In this document: in pieces, positions 13,101 through 22,330 of the stretch
Position numbering within the stretch: position 1 is the stretch's first letter
Layout of the letters: every line of letters begins with the position of its first letter
Source: Scolanthus callimorphus
Taxonomy: Eukaryota; Cnidaria; Anthozoa; Actiniaria; Edwardsiidae
Reading direction: 5' to 3'
DNA length: 64,000 nucleotides
NCBI GenBank assembly: GCA_033964015.1
Contig: CM066924.1
Span: 12,116,625 to 12,180,624, forward strand
Program-made: the position numbers and the translations under genes
Notes under the pieces: generated by a model
The model's input: the letters and a program-made list of their open reading frames with translations, nothing else
Databases searched by the model: none
Told to the model about the DNA's origin: nothing

Positions 13101-16100
13101 CACTTCTCAAGATAGTAATAATATTTTCATTTACAAACAGTAATTCAGTGCTGATTTAGAAAAACCTTTACAAAATGCACATTGATTTTGGCACTAAATT
13201 ATAGTAATATGTGGAAAACATTCCCACTATGTAGTATAGTAACAAAACTAAAGCCAGAAAGATTTTCCAAAGGTTTTTTTTTGCATTTAGTTATTGCCTG
13301 CCTTTGTAATACTGAAAAGAAACACATAATGTAATGCAAAATGCAATGCAAAAAGGCAACACAAAATTCACAAGTGTGTATGCACTTGGGTAGTAACGCT
13401 GTGTACAAAACCCCTTAAATAGCTTGTTTACGAACATCAATGTTTTAAATTGCATTCTTGCTATATATAAAAACTATACTTGTCTGCATAACTAAGCATG
13501 CTGTGACTAGCTAGTGAAACAGACCAGCCAAACCGTGAGATCTCATGGTTTGCCTTGACAATTTCACGGTTTTTGAAAAATGTTCTTTCATTAGAGAAAA
13601 ATATATTATTTGAGCCATGATTTGTGCAATCCAAATTGAAACTAGCTGTAAAAACAGGTAAACCGATTTGAATTATAAGAGCAAAGAAGGCAACAAAACA
13701 ATATAATAAGGAACACAAATGAATTGTAAGTCCTTTTTTTGGTTATTTGACCTTTTTAATATTCAGAAATCATTTTATTGGTTTGTACAGCCGTTTGGTT
13801 GATCTCCAGGTTTTGACCCCAATCTCCAGATTTTTTATGGCCAGTCTCCAGGTTTTGACTTCGAGGGGTTGGCAGGTCTGAGTGAAAGGTCTGGTTTATT
13901 ATTTCTGATATTTCTGAAGATGTTCTTATTTTAGTCCAAATACCATAATAAATGCCCAACAATCATTCTATACTCCTGGGAAAATCCACCCCCCAGTGAC
14001 ATCCTTAACAATGCCTGTGTGTAGTTAGCATGAGACTGTTATGTTATCACAGCAGAATTGCACAATAGTTTGTTGTTATATGACAACACAAAATCTGAGA
14101 CTTCGATTTTCTTTGATAATCCCCAAGCTAGAGCACTCATAGGGCCCGCTCATCCATTGGCAGTCAATGTTCCAGTGAACCAGGTTGCCTGGGTTTTGAT
14201 TGTTTAGTGTTATAAAGTTGAACACTGTTCATTCTTGCAACTGTCTTTTTGAATTGTAAACTTACAGTGAAACATTTACACTTTTAATGGAATATATATC
14301 TGGGAAGAATTATTTGCTGTTTTCAAGGTTGATGCTCTGGCCCGGGTTGTTCAAAGGTGGATTAAATTTAAACCAGGTTTAGTTCTGAACAAAACCATCG
14401 AGTCACCATGGTAATTAATCCTGGATTAGTGCTAAACCACTTTCGAGCAACCGGACCCTGATCTTTTGTATTTGTAATTGTCAATGTTTTAAGCCCAAAA
14501 ATTGCTGCCAATCTGATTATAATTGTTTCTTCCAGTTATCTGAAATTTGAGGATGAAACATTTAGTGCCCAGCTAGGCAATTGCACTAAGTGAAACAGGG
14601 CATGAATCTGATTGGAAAATTGCTTTGACTGGTGGAACAGCAAAGCCGAAAATTAATCAATGTTTTGAAAATGTTTGTCCAATGCAACAACCAGCCATTC
14701 TCAGTTCTTTGTTTCTGTAGTTGTTCTCAAATGTGGGCAAAGTAATTTAGATTGGCAATACCAAGGAGGTATCCTGAGATATCCTGGGATGTATAAACCC
14801 AGTATCCCAGCATGGAGGGAATTTACCTGAGGACTAGGCCCACTTCCCTTGCATTTTCAGTGAAAAATAGAGTGATTGTATGGGAAATGAGAGATGTGTT
14901 GACCCACATCCTGGGATTTCCAATTCCCTCTGTGGTAGGGGTATTGGTATTTTCTGGGGTTACACATTGCCATTTATTTCAGTTTCTACAACAAAGCAAC
15001 ATGGTAACATGAAAGCATTAAGTATATCCATTATTTGTGAATAAATATTCTTGTAAATTCTGTGCTTTTGCAAAACTGGCTGTTTGGCTGCTCATGTAAT
15101 TCTATTTAACAATTAGACTACGATTTGAGTTTTCTATGAGTCAATAGATAGTCACTGAAGCGTGTAGCGCCGAGTTGACTTTGTTTGACTCAAAGAAAAT
15201 GAGAAAGATAGTCTAATTGTTTTAGTAGAAACCCACCTTGGAGTTGTTGCTAAAGCATATTTATTTTCATGGTTTTAGAAAGTTTTGTGCTAGCATTTTC
15301 GCTACTCACTATCTATTACGTGATAGATATTGAGTAGTGGAGCCAATCTGATTGCAAGATTTGTGATAGTATGCAAGTGGGTTTCTACTAAAATATGATA
15401 CAAAATATTGTTTGGTTTGACAATGTCTGGTTTTGGTTCAGAGGGGAGCCTGGCAAGCACACTAGGTGACCGAGACAAGGTTTATGAATATCTGTTGACC
15501 TTGGCATTATGTAGGAATTGGACTAGTTGAGCATCTATTCATCAAGCACAAAATGACAACAATACTGTTAGCAGAACAGAAGGTAGCACAGTTAGAGTAT
15601 CACAAACTAATATGAAAACATCATTTGAACAGTAAACTAGGAGCAAATTCAACACTCAGGTATTATCAACAGTTACAAAAAATATTCAGCTCAGGAGTTC
15701 ATACATCACAACAGTTCACTTGATGCTATCCCTCCATTTGATTTCACAACTACAAACTGGACAATGTAGTCTTGGATGCATTGCCCCTTCAGCAGGAGCA
15801 AAAAAGAAATTAATGACCTTAAATACTAGTTAATGAAATTGAGGTGTCAGAATCAAAAGAACCATTTCAATGATTTTCCTTGGAAAACCAGATCAAATAG
15901 AGCTGTGGTGTATGAGCTGGTTTGAAGACACATTGAAAATGTAGATATTATATAAAACATATTTTTGCTGTAAATCATTCATCCTAATCTCAGATCTGAC
16001 ATATAGTAACAATTTTGCAATGTGACGATCTTAGAAGACAGCACAATGTATTTTGCAGTATAAAAATATTTGTACAAACAGGCAGAATACTTTGCTGAAA

Positions 16101-18215
16101 TTAATTATGCAGTGAACTGGAAAATTGACCAGGAAAACTAAGAGTGCACCCAGTGTTTGCTAATGACAATTTGTCTTCGTCGTGGCAAAAAAAGAAAAAA
16201 GCTATTCCTTTCATCAGAAAACTACGCAATCTTGAGAAAAATTACGAGTGAAAGATTTTATTTTTTAAGTGAATTTCGAATGCGAGTTCGCGAAAAGATA
16301 GAATTTTAGAATCATCGAATTGGAAAGCTCAATAATTGGAAAACAACATCAACACAAGCCATATCCGCGTAAACATTGGGCTCGAACGTTTTGCGAGGGC
16401 CATAGTTTTCTCAAACCACTCGCAATAAAAACGCACGCAAGATATTTTCCATCGTCAGCCCTTTAATCACGCTAAATATGCCGGTGTTTTGGGCTGCTTT
16501 GCAAGTGCGTCTTTTTATGTTTCTTTGAAAGACTTCCTTCCTTAACTTCAATAGAAGAATAAAGATTATGTGCCAAATTATTGGCGCGAAGTTTTATCAA
16601 AGCGACAACTATAACAGAGCCTGAATTTTATTTGTCGTTGACTTCCTATCTGGCAGGAGCTTCTGTTTTACAGCGTTTGTAAACAACGGCCTTCTGCTGC
16701 ATCATCAACAAAGCCCTGATCAGCTAGTTTTGAGAATAACTTTAACTAGCCTACTGAAAACTAACATGAACCAGCCAAGAATACGAGCAAAGGTTTATTT
16801 AATTTGGAAAATTTACAATTCGACTGTCCTGTTGCGTATGTTGCACACAAAATTGAGATGTTTTTGTGACAAATCCAATATGAAATTTAACCCCCAATCA
16901 AAGGATCCAAGAAAGTGAAACGACTGAAATAAAAGTAGGAAAAATGCCAGAAGTAAGGCCTATATATGTAGTTTATTCGGGATGATTTGGGGTTTCAGAA
17001 AGATCTCTGCATATTTATTTATTCATTTAGTTTTTGTGCGTCCCCACAAGCTAACATAAGAGCGCGGTTGTTGCTCCTAAAAGAATAGAACAAAACTGCA
17101 AACCGCTCCGAACATCATAACAATTCTTCACTCTCCTACAGAGAACTGTTAACTTCAACGATAATTTAAAGAGCCAGGACCACTCAAAAATAGTCGGTCA
17201 TTGGCTTGAACTTTGGCTAAAAGCAAAATTGATTTTTAAGGTTATAAAAGAAGCAAGTTTTCAGTAAACAAAACCATACGCAAGAGCCAACGTAAGCTGC
17301 AAAGGCCGAGAAGCCTAAATAAAATTTCTACCTTTCTTAACAAGGACAAATATACTAGAACGCAAGCCCAAATTCATCATATTTCATAAAATTGCAACAC
17401 TTTTTAAGTACAGGGGGTTTCTTTTCTGCGTTTTTACGGCAAGCTGCGCTCTGCGTTGGCTTGTAAGACGTAAGATATCGCTTGCTCCGCGGACTAAGTC
17501 TGAGGTTTTGCAATTACTCTAGGAATGGAGACCAAGTATTTTGATGGCTTTAATCATGCTCCTAAGACGGCGTTCACGGAATCGAACCACACACGAGCAG
17601 CTTAGCCAGTCTTTTACAAGCTATGTGGGTATAAAACCGTGAACTAATGCGGCTAGCAAGCGGTATTTTTCGTACGAGAGATTTGTTTTTTTCTCCAAAG
17701 TAGAGTTAGATGATTACCTGCATGGTAGGCTGGAATAGCTTCATTGGTTCTAGTGATATCCCTTTCTTCTCCGTCTAGAAAGAAATCAGACAAGCATGAA
17801 CTTAACAAGTAAAAGCACACCTAGCGCCATATCGCTAGTACGAGCTTAGTAATGAACTTATGTCTATGAGCTCGCAGTCGCACTGCTGTTCCAACCTACA
17901 CAAGCGAGCAAAACAGCGCGCGAGAATTTTTACTTTGTGTACCTTGAAACTTTCCATAATTCCTAGATCTTGAGTCTGAGTTTCTGCTTCGATAGAACCG
18001 CTTTTCGTTGAATAGTGACTTCTCTTGTATGGTCCGCGATAGCGGGAAGACGAAGATGTCGAAATATGCGAGCCAGAGTCAGAACTAGAACGAAGATGGC
18101 CGACCCCAATTTCACTAGGCGAAGAAGCTCTAGGTCGTGGGCTTGAACCCTCGCGTATTTCTTCGCGAATAACTATACCACTTTGTGAAACGTGTATGCT
18201 AGGAGCACAGCCCAT
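1012..18215 (-). CDS. PDE8: PDE8-type high-affinity cAMP phosphodiesterase, N-terminal part (14 exons, 3' end outside the window)
   Basis: PDE8 enzymes hydrolyse cAMP to 5'-AMP. Exons (minus strand, 5' to 3'): 18215-17943, 17774-17718, 11030-10896, 9463-9348, 8977-8920, 8745-8657, 7985-7886, 7272-7180, 6968-6927, 4119-4031, 3956-3857, 2175-2083, 1720-1649, 1116-1012. All phases agree and total 1422 nt, 474 codons. Residues 1-3 are MGC, the acylation signal known from PDE8A. A receiver-like domain starts near residue 111 (LVFAKEDAQTESF, RGGYRCN), followed by LCRSIR and RFVENANVGACFNEL. The PAS domain covers about 240-370 (YVNPAYENMTGF, WEGRYMGKRKNGEQF, IVPIIGKGGKVSHHV). The linker ends with VINMLNAAQENSP, ALDRV, EILRTAELYSP and GLMS, which precede the catalytic domain in vertebrate PDE8. 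That HD-type catalytic domain is not in the window. Identity is secure; the exon at 2175-2083 is the least certain. Confidence 0.95.
1380..1500. repeat. Dispersed TGACGTCA-rich segment
   Basis: Contains GACGTCACTGATGACG, CATGTGACCACATTGTTACA and GATTCCATTGATGACG, the same motif series as the tandem array at 57835-58260 and a short piece at 9565-9610. It appears to be a dispersed repeat in a PDE8 intron. Confidence 0.5.
1649..1720 (-). CDS. PDE8: PDE8 exon 13
   Basis: Twenty-four codons: VINMLNAAQENSPYSVVQAL then DRVV, almost identical to PDE8 VINIINAAQ.SP...EALDRVL. Acceptor ATTGTCCAG, donor GTAGGT. Confidence 0.95.
2083..2175 (-). CDS. PDE8: PDE8 linker exon 12 (tentative)
   Basis: Thirty-one codons from RRATKLVMKRC to NNISYKP, between acceptor CTATTCAAG and donor GTAAGC, phase 0 on both sides. 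The linker is poorly conserved in the family, so the call rests on splice sites, phase and a Lys/Arg-rich composition. The 3' end overlaps one arm of a short inverted repeat (2084-2098 with 2218-2234). An alternative acceptor further upstream is possible but does not fit the phase of exon 11. Confidence 0.55.
2628..2690 (+). repeat. Solo end of the 53-kb hAT-like element family
   Basis: The segment CCATATTTTTTGGTCGGGGATGATCGTCG with CCCCGGGGGG just before it matches the terminal repeat of the element at 53371-53822. Only one end is present. Confidence 0.65.
3857..3956 (-). CDS. PDE8: PDE8 exon 11 (end of PAS domain and linker)
   Basis: Completes GK at the boundary with exon 10, then VSHHVTVKRELKEANSLNKV and a Met/Asn-rich linker ending HMET. 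It matches the last PAS strand of PDE8 (GKIRHYVSIIRV). Acceptor TTGCAG, donor GTAAGT, ending phase 0. Confidence 0.85.
4031..4119 (-). CDS. PDE8: PDE8 exon 10 (PAS domain)
   Basis: Encodes TWEGRYMGKRKNGEQFLHYV then YIVPIIGKG, matching PDE8 EWQGIYYAKKKNGDNIQQNV / KIIPVIGQG. Donor GTAAGT, ending phase 2. Confidence 0.94.
4257..4487. mobile_element. MITE with TIR TGGGCAATTCCAGAAAATA, copy 2
   Basis: Same family as 739-983. It starts TGGGCAATTCCAGAAAATAA and ends with the inverted copy TATTTTCTGGAATTGCCCA. The interior has paired GGCGGCATTTGG / CCGCCCGTGG-like and GGAATTC motifs. It lies in a PDE8 intron. Confidence 0.85.
4799..4846. repeat. Short palindrome at the LINE 5' junction
   Basis: TCTATGATAGATGAATCTAT is followed within a few bases by its exact reverse complement. 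It sits immediately before the truncated 5' end of the LINE at about 4851. Confidence 0.85.
4851..6752 (+). mobile_element. 5'-truncated jockey/CR1-like LINE
   Basis: A non-LTR retrotransposon remnant inserted in a PDE8 intron on the opposite strand. It begins inside the reverse transcriptase and ends in a GGATTAAGGATTATTATTATT-like tail typical of CR1/L2/jockey relatives. The front is a sharp truncation next to a short palindrome (4799-4846). Confidence 0.92.
4912..6414 (+). pseudogene. LINE reverse transcriptase pseudogene
   Basis: Open from about 4912 (KACGPDAVPARVLKEA) to 5932, then continuing in another frame from 5887 to 6414, so at least one frameshift has broken it. Visible reverse transcriptase motifs are NYRPVSLTS, GFLEGLSCSTQL, DVVFLDFAKAFDSVPHERLL, SGVPQGTVLGPILFLLFIND and the catalytic LFADDS. 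The second part carries the C-terminal thumb and tail (YKALVRPLAEYGMVAWSPH, VQRRAARFVCNDY, IPVWNSLPQQI). The family is clear (jockey/CR1-like). The copy lacks the endonuclease and cannot be autonomous. Confidence 0.93.
6927..6968 (-). CDS. PDE8: PDE8 exon 9 (PAS domain)
   Basis: A 42-nt micro-exon encoding ELNEAIHSQLKKGK, equivalent to PDE8 KKADLLDTINSCIRIGK. Acceptor TTCTTCTAG, donor GTAAGT, phase 0 on both sides. Confidence 0.88.
7002..7130. mobile_element. TA-flanked MITE (TAGAGYGGTTTTCATATGAC family), copy 1
   Basis: Starts TAGAGTGGTTTTCATATGACTG and ends with an inverted, diverged version (CAGTCATCTGAAATCTGCTCTA), with TA at both borders. The inside contains AACCTATAGGAGTAATTACA. Other copies lie at 19949-20080, 46670-46798 and a damaged one near 55721. 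The TA target suggests a Tc1/mariner-type helper, by inference. It fills 129 of the 211 bp of the PDE8 intron between exons 8 and 9. Confidence 0.85.
7180..7272 (-). CDS. PDE8: PDE8 exon 8 (PAS domain)
   Basis: Thirty-one codons: YVNPAYENMTGFYRQEVIGH then WQNLMHTEQRP, matching the PAS core YANPAFETTMGYQSGELIGK of PDE8A. Donor GTAAGT. Confidence 0.95.
7540..7760. repeat. Possible tRNA-like SINE fragment
   Basis: The stretch GAGGTTGAACCCCAACCTCC followed by CACTACACTAACTGGTTGGC resembles the T-arm to D-arm order of a reverse-complement tRNA-derived SINE. No second copy was found in the window. Confidence 0.3.
7886..7985 (-). CDS. PDE8: PDE8 exon 7 (PAS domain entry)
   Basis: Encodes AATCLLIAIEHAHDAVEISR and on to YQVHVE, equivalent to PDE8 RACNSVFTALENSEDAIEIT. 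Acceptor TTTTAG, donor GTGAGT, ending phase 0. Confidence 0.9.
8657..8745 (-). CDS. PDE8: PDE8 exon 6
   Basis: Encodes RFVENANVGACFNELQMLEH then GEVCSQFKLR, clearly PDE8 (RRYVENPNIMACYNEL..GEVRSQLKLR). Acceptor CAACAG, donor GTTGGT. Confidence 0.95.
8920..8977 (-). CDS. PDE8: PDE8 exon 5
   Basis: A 58-nt exon encoding PRGTDEPSFVPLMKTGFDR, equivalent to PDE8 REELSVMPFISAGFTR. Acceptor TTGACAG, donor GTAAGT. Phases join exons 4 and 6 exactly. Confidence 0.88.
9348..9463 (-). CDS. PDE8: PDE8 exon 4 (receiver-like domain)
   Basis: Encodes VIFIDMRDTTPIDGEKLCRS and IRKTRPSENTCIIAVL, matching PDE8 IIIIDHR..LDAEALCRSIR..ENTVIV. Acceptor TTTCTTAG, donor GTAAAC, ending phase 2. Confidence 0.93.
9663..9915. 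mobile_element. Long inverted repeat / foldback MITE
   Basis: Left arm TTACTACAGAAATCACTAAA continues CTGTCGGCACCCTCGAAAAT and pairs with the right arm ending CACTAAACTGTCGGCACCC in reverse complement. Arms are about 110 bp with a short loop, and CGATCGAT repeats sit inside them. No coding capacity. It lies in a PDE8 intron. Confidence 0.85.
9918..10161. mobile_element. Composite palindrome A+B, copy 1
   Basis: Unit A (9918-10048) is bounded by TTTAGTAGAAACCCACTCGC and its inverse. Unit B (10050-10161) is bounded by ACAATTAGACTAC and its inverse, with TTTTCTATGAGTCAA arms inside. The same pair occurs in opposite orientation at 15107-15392, so A and B move as one composite repeat. It lies 2 bp from the preceding foldback element. 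Confidence 0.85.
10896..11030 (-). CDS. PDE8: PDE8 exon 3 (start of receiver-like domain)
   Basis: Forty-five codons starting IMLVFAKEDAQTESF and including RGGYRCNICKSSEAAMELYL. This is the best conserved PDE8 match in the window. Acceptor TTTCAG, donor GTAAAT, phase 0 on both sides. A 1.2-kb transposon ends only 30 bp upstream of the acceptor. Confidence 0.95.
11060..12293. mobile_element. hAT-like non-autonomous DNA transposon
   Basis: Left end CAGGGACCACAGAATTATGC, right end inverted as CAGAGACCACGGAATGATGC. The direct repeat ATAAGA flanks both sides (11054-11059 and 12294-12299), a probable target duplication. CGCATAAT motifs recur in both subterminal regions. The centre holds a second inverted repeat (about 11805-11916 with 11958-12060). 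CAG-type ends suggest hAT. No transposase ORF. Confidence 0.8.
12300..12625. repeat. Dispersed repeat with internal hairpin, copy 1
   Basis: Contains AGGGAAAAACTGTGACC and its inverse GGTCACAGTTTTTCCCT. A diverged second copy lies at 61836-62065 with the same order of motifs (CCTCCAGGGCATG, GTTGGAAAAAAA, GCCTGGAAAATGTT). Not coding. Confidence 0.75.
12626..14338. other. PDE8 intron interior, no gene seen
   Basis: AT-rich sequence without a convincing exon or repeat boundary. A stretch near 13800-13865 has the repeated phrase TCTCCAGGTTTTGAC, similar in style to 52635-52690. Confidence 0.6.
14339..14457. mobile_element. Small inverted-repeat element
   Basis: GGCCCGGGTTGTTCAAAGGT at the left pairs with GGGTCCGGTTGCTCGAAAGT from the right end (reverse complement), and the AACCAGG/TAATCCTGG interior is also partly inverted. 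Confidence 0.65.
14780..14972. repeat. Diverged relative of the TGGGCAATTCC MITE
   Basis: Contains ATCCTGGGAT and GGTATTTTCTGGGGTTACAC with C/G-rich blocks, recalling the elements at 739 and 4257 but with poor ends. Confidence 0.35.
15107..15392. mobile_element. Composite palindrome B+A, copy 2 (inverted relative to 9918)
   Basis: Unit B (AACAATTAGACTAC to TAGTCTAATTGT, 15107-15220) joins directly to unit A (TTTAGTAGAAACCCACC to GGGTTTCTACTAAA, 15221-15392). An extra CTCACTATCTATTACGTGAT hairpin lies within A. Confidence 0.85.
15393..17717. other. PDE8 intron 2 interior, no gene seen
   Basis: No exon with splice sites and no clear repeat ends were recognised. A few open stretches (for example 16730-16918) have no coding character. 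Confidence 0.6.
17718..17774 (-). CDS. PDE8: PDE8 exon 2
   Basis: Nineteen codons between acceptor TTTCTAG and donor GTAATC. The end reads ISLEPMKLFQPTMQ, matching the PDE8A stretch just before its receiver-like domain (QFGPMRFHQDQLQ). Phase 0 on both sides. Confidence 0.9.
17943..18215 (-). CDS. PDE8: PDE8 exon 1 (N-terminal acylation site, Ser-rich)
   Basis: Starts with a true ATG and encodes MGCAPSIHVSQSG, nearly the same as the vertebrate PDE8A start MGCAPSIHIS. Gly2 and Cys3 fit N-myristoylation and palmitoylation. Residues 25-80 are Ser/Arg-rich and probably disordered. It ends SFK with donor GTACAC, phase 0. The open frame continues a further 108 bp into the intron without meaning. 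Confidence 0.93.
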
Positions 18216-18349
18216 CAGGGCTTACAAATCTGGGCATTCACACTGCAAAATAGTTCCCAAGCCACAGTGATCAGTCCAAAAACCACTCAAACTAGATGAA
18301 AATGCGTCCTCACTGATCGACGTCGAATCGAAAAGCGCATCCAAAAAAA

Positions 18350-18357
18350 TATTTATA
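18350..18357 (-). promoter_or_regulatory. Possible TATA box of PDE8
   Basis: TATAAATA on the minus strand, 135 bp upstream of the PDE8 start codon. The distance is plausible for a TATA box plus a 5' leader; no initiator was identified. Confidence 0.3.
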
Positions 18358-19948
18358 CGTCCTTGTTGCAAACATGTGCCGCTTGAGTTCGCCTCCAAGT
18401 CAGGCCAAAACTCTCCACAACTCCATGGCAGGTCTGGCAGTTCCTGGTCAACCCCGAAAGAGTTGATATTTCTAAAAATGTAGCAGCCTCTAAATGTAAA
18501 AGGAACAGCAATAGTTGAAGTAAAGACTGCAAGAACTGCCGCAGCCTCGTTACTTTGGGAACGAAAGGCCTTCGCTGATGTCGTTGCGGCTTTCCACCAA
18601 TCAACGACGGGGATTTAGACACATGACCTTATTTGCAAGTCTATCGCTCAGCCCTCTAATTATTCATTTAGCCACTGTGCCAGCTGCATATAGCTGCAAA
18701 AAATTTATTGTTTATCCTGTAGAACAGAGGAAAAATGCAAGCGAGTGCGCTATATACCGCATCCTAAAACCTGAAACCTCCTTCCTTGGTTAGTCTAGAG
18801 AACTTTGAAGTCATTGCTGCGCCCACAAATATGTGTATGGCCTGTACATGTTGTGACTGGAAGAGATAAGCCCGCAAAATATTTTTTCTTCAAAAATATT
18901 GTCTCCAACCTTATGTAACAATAAATTGTACATAAAACAGGGGCGATAAACGGAGTCCAAAGTCTTGTCTTCCAAATTTTCAAGGCCCTCGTTTCGATTT
19001 GTAGCAAACTATGTTTGCTGTGTAGAGTAGTGACACGAAATGAATGATTTTTGTCGCTATTGCCCATTTTTGTTGAAATTTATTCATTATAGAACTGCAA
19101 ATATCAGAGAACCAAATGCAAGGTGGCAAATGTAAAATGCGTGAATAATTGTTTTAATTCTGGAAAACTGTTACGACGTATTTCGCGAAAAAGTAGTTTT
19201 TAAAACAAGTCTGAGCAGCAGCTTGGGGCACCCGAAACCCAAAAACCTGCCCTAGCTCTAGCTTATAGTGACAACAATGTTTACTTGTTTCGCCAACACT
19301 TTTTTTTTTGCACTATTAACAGTTTATAATAGTGCTGAGCATTTGGAAAATTGCATGAGTTTCCCCGAAAGTTGGCTTCGTCAGTAAAATAAGCTGCGTC
19401 AAATGTAAATCTATATCCGTCTAAAACCAAGCTCAAGAGCTGGTATAATGGTATAGTGTACTGGGCAGCCTGGCTTAGCTAGGCTTTTGCATTCTAAAGG
19501 ATCAGTTGGCTTTATCAAAGATTAAATGTAAGGAATGCTTTCGTGAGATGTATATCCTCCTCGTAGATGAAACAAAATGTTATAAGATTCTAAGCTTCTT
19601 GTTAAAGCATGTTTATGGTTCCTTGGTGTCCTTAGCGTGGTGTCGTGAGAAATGACGCGGGGTCACAGATTGCGTCATCGTGTTGGACCCGCCCTGTTTG
19701 TTGTATCTTAGAAAGGAAGAGAGTGCATGCCGATACGATTGTCTTTAAACACATCTCAGCATCGTTGACTACAGTCTACAAATATCCAATAGTCTTCTAT
19801 ATCAATTATTATTTTTAACTTGGACCATGAAATTTGACCTGACACTGAGGAACCCTTCAAATGAGCCTACATCACATTAGTGGTGGGCGTGTCTAAAGCC
19901 CAGGGAGATAAACTATGTTTAGATGGTATATTTCGGATTTTCCGCGAA
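18358..19948. other. Intergenic, no gene seen
   Basis: Between the PDE8 5' end and the next repeat. Open frames at 18353-18622 and 18795-19067 lack coding character. A GATTTAGACACATGACC stretch near 18613 vaguely recalls a tRNA-derived repeat. Confidence 0.5.
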
Positions 19949-20080
19949 TAGAGCGGTTTTTCGCATGACTGTTGTGAGTAATTCACAATATACTTTGTAA
20001 TTACTCCTATAGGTTTTATTCAGAATTGGTGTAATTACTTTGCGATTGGTTTCACGACAGTCTTGTGAATGACCGCTCTA
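19949..20080. mobile_element. TA-flanked MITE (TAGAGYGGTTTTC family), copy 2
   Basis: Runs from TAGAGCGGTTTTTCGCATGA to GAATGACCGCTCTA, with the internal signature TAATTACTCCTATAGGTTTT shared with copies 1 and 3 (opposite strand to copy 1). Confidence 0.85.
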
Positions 20081-20691
20081 TTAGTTGTGGTTATAAATTG
20101 TATCCCCTCTCTCAAAAGAAAGATGGCGATAATAGTATACACAGGTTGTACCGGGGTCTCCGTCTCCGGAGCTCGTGAACATTGAAAAGGAGAGGGGATG
20201 AAAACAGGATGGTTTACCGGAGAGAAGTTTTATCGACATAACCCGCCATGTGTCTCCAGTGATCAAGGAATTTTACAACGGGGGTGCCTATTATAAAGGT
20301 TTTACTGTACCATGTACATGCGAGAAAAAAGGGGATGACCCTTACAAAGGCTATTTGAGAAATAAGTTCAGAAAGGGGAGTGACTAGATGGTACGGGTAC
20401 CATCCCTGGATCCGCGTCTGGTCTCAAGGACTTTTGTCCACCATTGAAGCTCCTCCACACACCTAAATTCCATATATTTTATCTCCATACACCTAGGCCT
20501 TCTTCCCATCTGCGTCTTGGCAGAGCAACCCACTCTCGAACCAACCGGGGCGCCATGTAATGTATAGTCATTCGGCAATCGCCATTTCATGCCATTTCGC
20601 TTTCCAATGTAACAGATGTAAGTCGTAAAAAAAATATTTTCGGCCTTCCAGCAGCTCATAACTTAAAATACATAGATATGTAAAAACATAG

Positions 20692-20907
20692 GTGATGAAG
20701 ACATTATCGGATATTATTGCACCATCACTGACACATAATAACTTGTCCATATCGACCGGAATCAATATTAAGTTGACAACTCTGGAAAACAACGCACGTT
20801 TTATTTCAATATTTAACAATAGTTGCCGTGACACGGGCAACTATAGACCCGTTTCAGTGCTGTTAATTATAATCAAAGTCTTCGAAAGGTGTTCCGTCAA
20901 TTTATGA
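20692..20907 (+). pseudogene. LINE reverse transcriptase fragment
   Basis: The reading ending GNYRPVSVLLIIIKVFER has the RT block usually seen as NYRPISVLPIISKVFER, preceded by IIAPSLTHN..LSISTG, the usual pre-RT helix of CR1/L2-type LINEs. Only about 70 codons remain, cut off by a stop. Confidence 0.75.
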
Positions 20908-22059
20908 CCTATACAAACAGTACGTCTCCTTTCTACATTTCGGGTGTCCACCCATGCCACGCCGTTACCTTCCCGTAATAATTGCGCTTTTAATCGCGAA
21001 ATTGTTCTTGAAATCGTGATTTTTTTAGGCCATCAGCAATGATCCGTAGACGGGATTCTGTGACGAGTTGCATGTATGCACAAGTTGCATGCATGCCTGT
21101 GACTAGTTGCATGCAAACTAGACGGCGTAGTATGTGGAATTCCGCAAGGTCGATAGCCGGTCCACGGCTTTGTTAAAACACATCGACGATCTACCAAATT
21201 ATTTCCTTGTTTAGACGCCGACCAATACTCATTTTAATATTTTGGCTAGTTTGCAGATCCCTCTGAAATACTAGAGAACAAGCGCGACTGGTTAGCTACC
21301 AATAAGCTAACTGTCATGGCCGAGCGAAAGTGCTCAAAATCAACCAATCAGCGACGGCCCTCAAAGGCCCCCAGACTCTCCGGCATGCGAGGAGACGAGC
21401 CGGGAGCTCTGGGGAGACTGGATCAGCACAAACTACTATTAAGTTGTCATTGCGGACAGGATTTCAATGAATAGCAATACAAATTGAGAAATAGTACACC
21501 TTTAGAGGCAAAGGACGCTACCGTACGAATGCCTATCCTATCCTTTGACAAGCGACTAGCAATGGTATATGCCAAGGGCAGATCTAGGCAAAATTTAACT
21601 GGAGTTTCGTCAATCAAGACAGCGGAAAACAATAAAAAAAGAATATTTTCATTTGTTTTGTTTTTTTCGCTGAAAGGGGCTTAAGTCCGCCCTTGGGTGC
21701 TTCGTAATAATTGCGTTTATTAAAAACAACTTGACTCCACACATTCGGATAAAGCAATCTAAATAAGAAATGTACTCATGTTTATATGCTTATTTGCGCG
21801 CGTAGTTCCCTGCTATAGCAGAGGCAATAAAAACTTGAATGGTTGATTAACAGCTCATAATTTTCATTTACACGATATTTCGGTCAGCCAGTACCGACCT
21901 TCTTCAGGTAATGGTGAATATTTACATTGGTAACTACTATAAATAAAATAACCGTCAAAATTCAAACGTGAAATAGATACATACAAGTGGAGTGTCACGT
22001 GATAAAATGTAACAGAAAGACACAAAAAGATACATAAATACATGATATAGATCTAACAG
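20908..22059. other. Intergenic, no gene seen
   Basis: No gene was recognised. At 21060-21120 the words GTTGCATG repeat, and 21345-21430 holds a GC-rich stretch with GAGACGAGCCGGGAGCTCTG, similar to the ends of the element at 51719-52201. Confidence 0.5.
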
Positions 22060-22330
22060 CTGAGATTGTTAAATTTTCGTCTCTAGTATTGAGACCTTGG
22101 GGGATAAAGTTTGACCTCTGTTGATAAAGTATGCCTCCCTAGCTTTCCTAACAGAATCTCTTTTTGTTAGTGAGTCGTTCTAAAGGGATAAGTAGCATGT
22201 CTGTGGATGTATGGTTAGGTCCTTTATTGGATCCAGCTTCAGTTTTACTTGTAAGCGATCCTGCAAATACTTCAAAGTTTATTCATATAGCAGAGGCCAC
22301 TTCTTGACTTGGGGCTTATACGCGGGCAGA
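22060..22330 (-). pseudogene. Probable Penelope-like element tail (GIY-YIG end)
   Basis: Minus-strand reading gives RDSVRKAREAYFINRGQTLS, resembling the C-terminal end of the GIY-YIG endonuclease of Penelope-like elements (REAYWI...LRTLNPKG). The adjoining 21870-21910 has CGATATTTCGGTCAGCCAGT and ACCGACCTTCTTCAG, a phrase typical of sequence next to such elements. The rest of the element is absent. Confidence 0.45.
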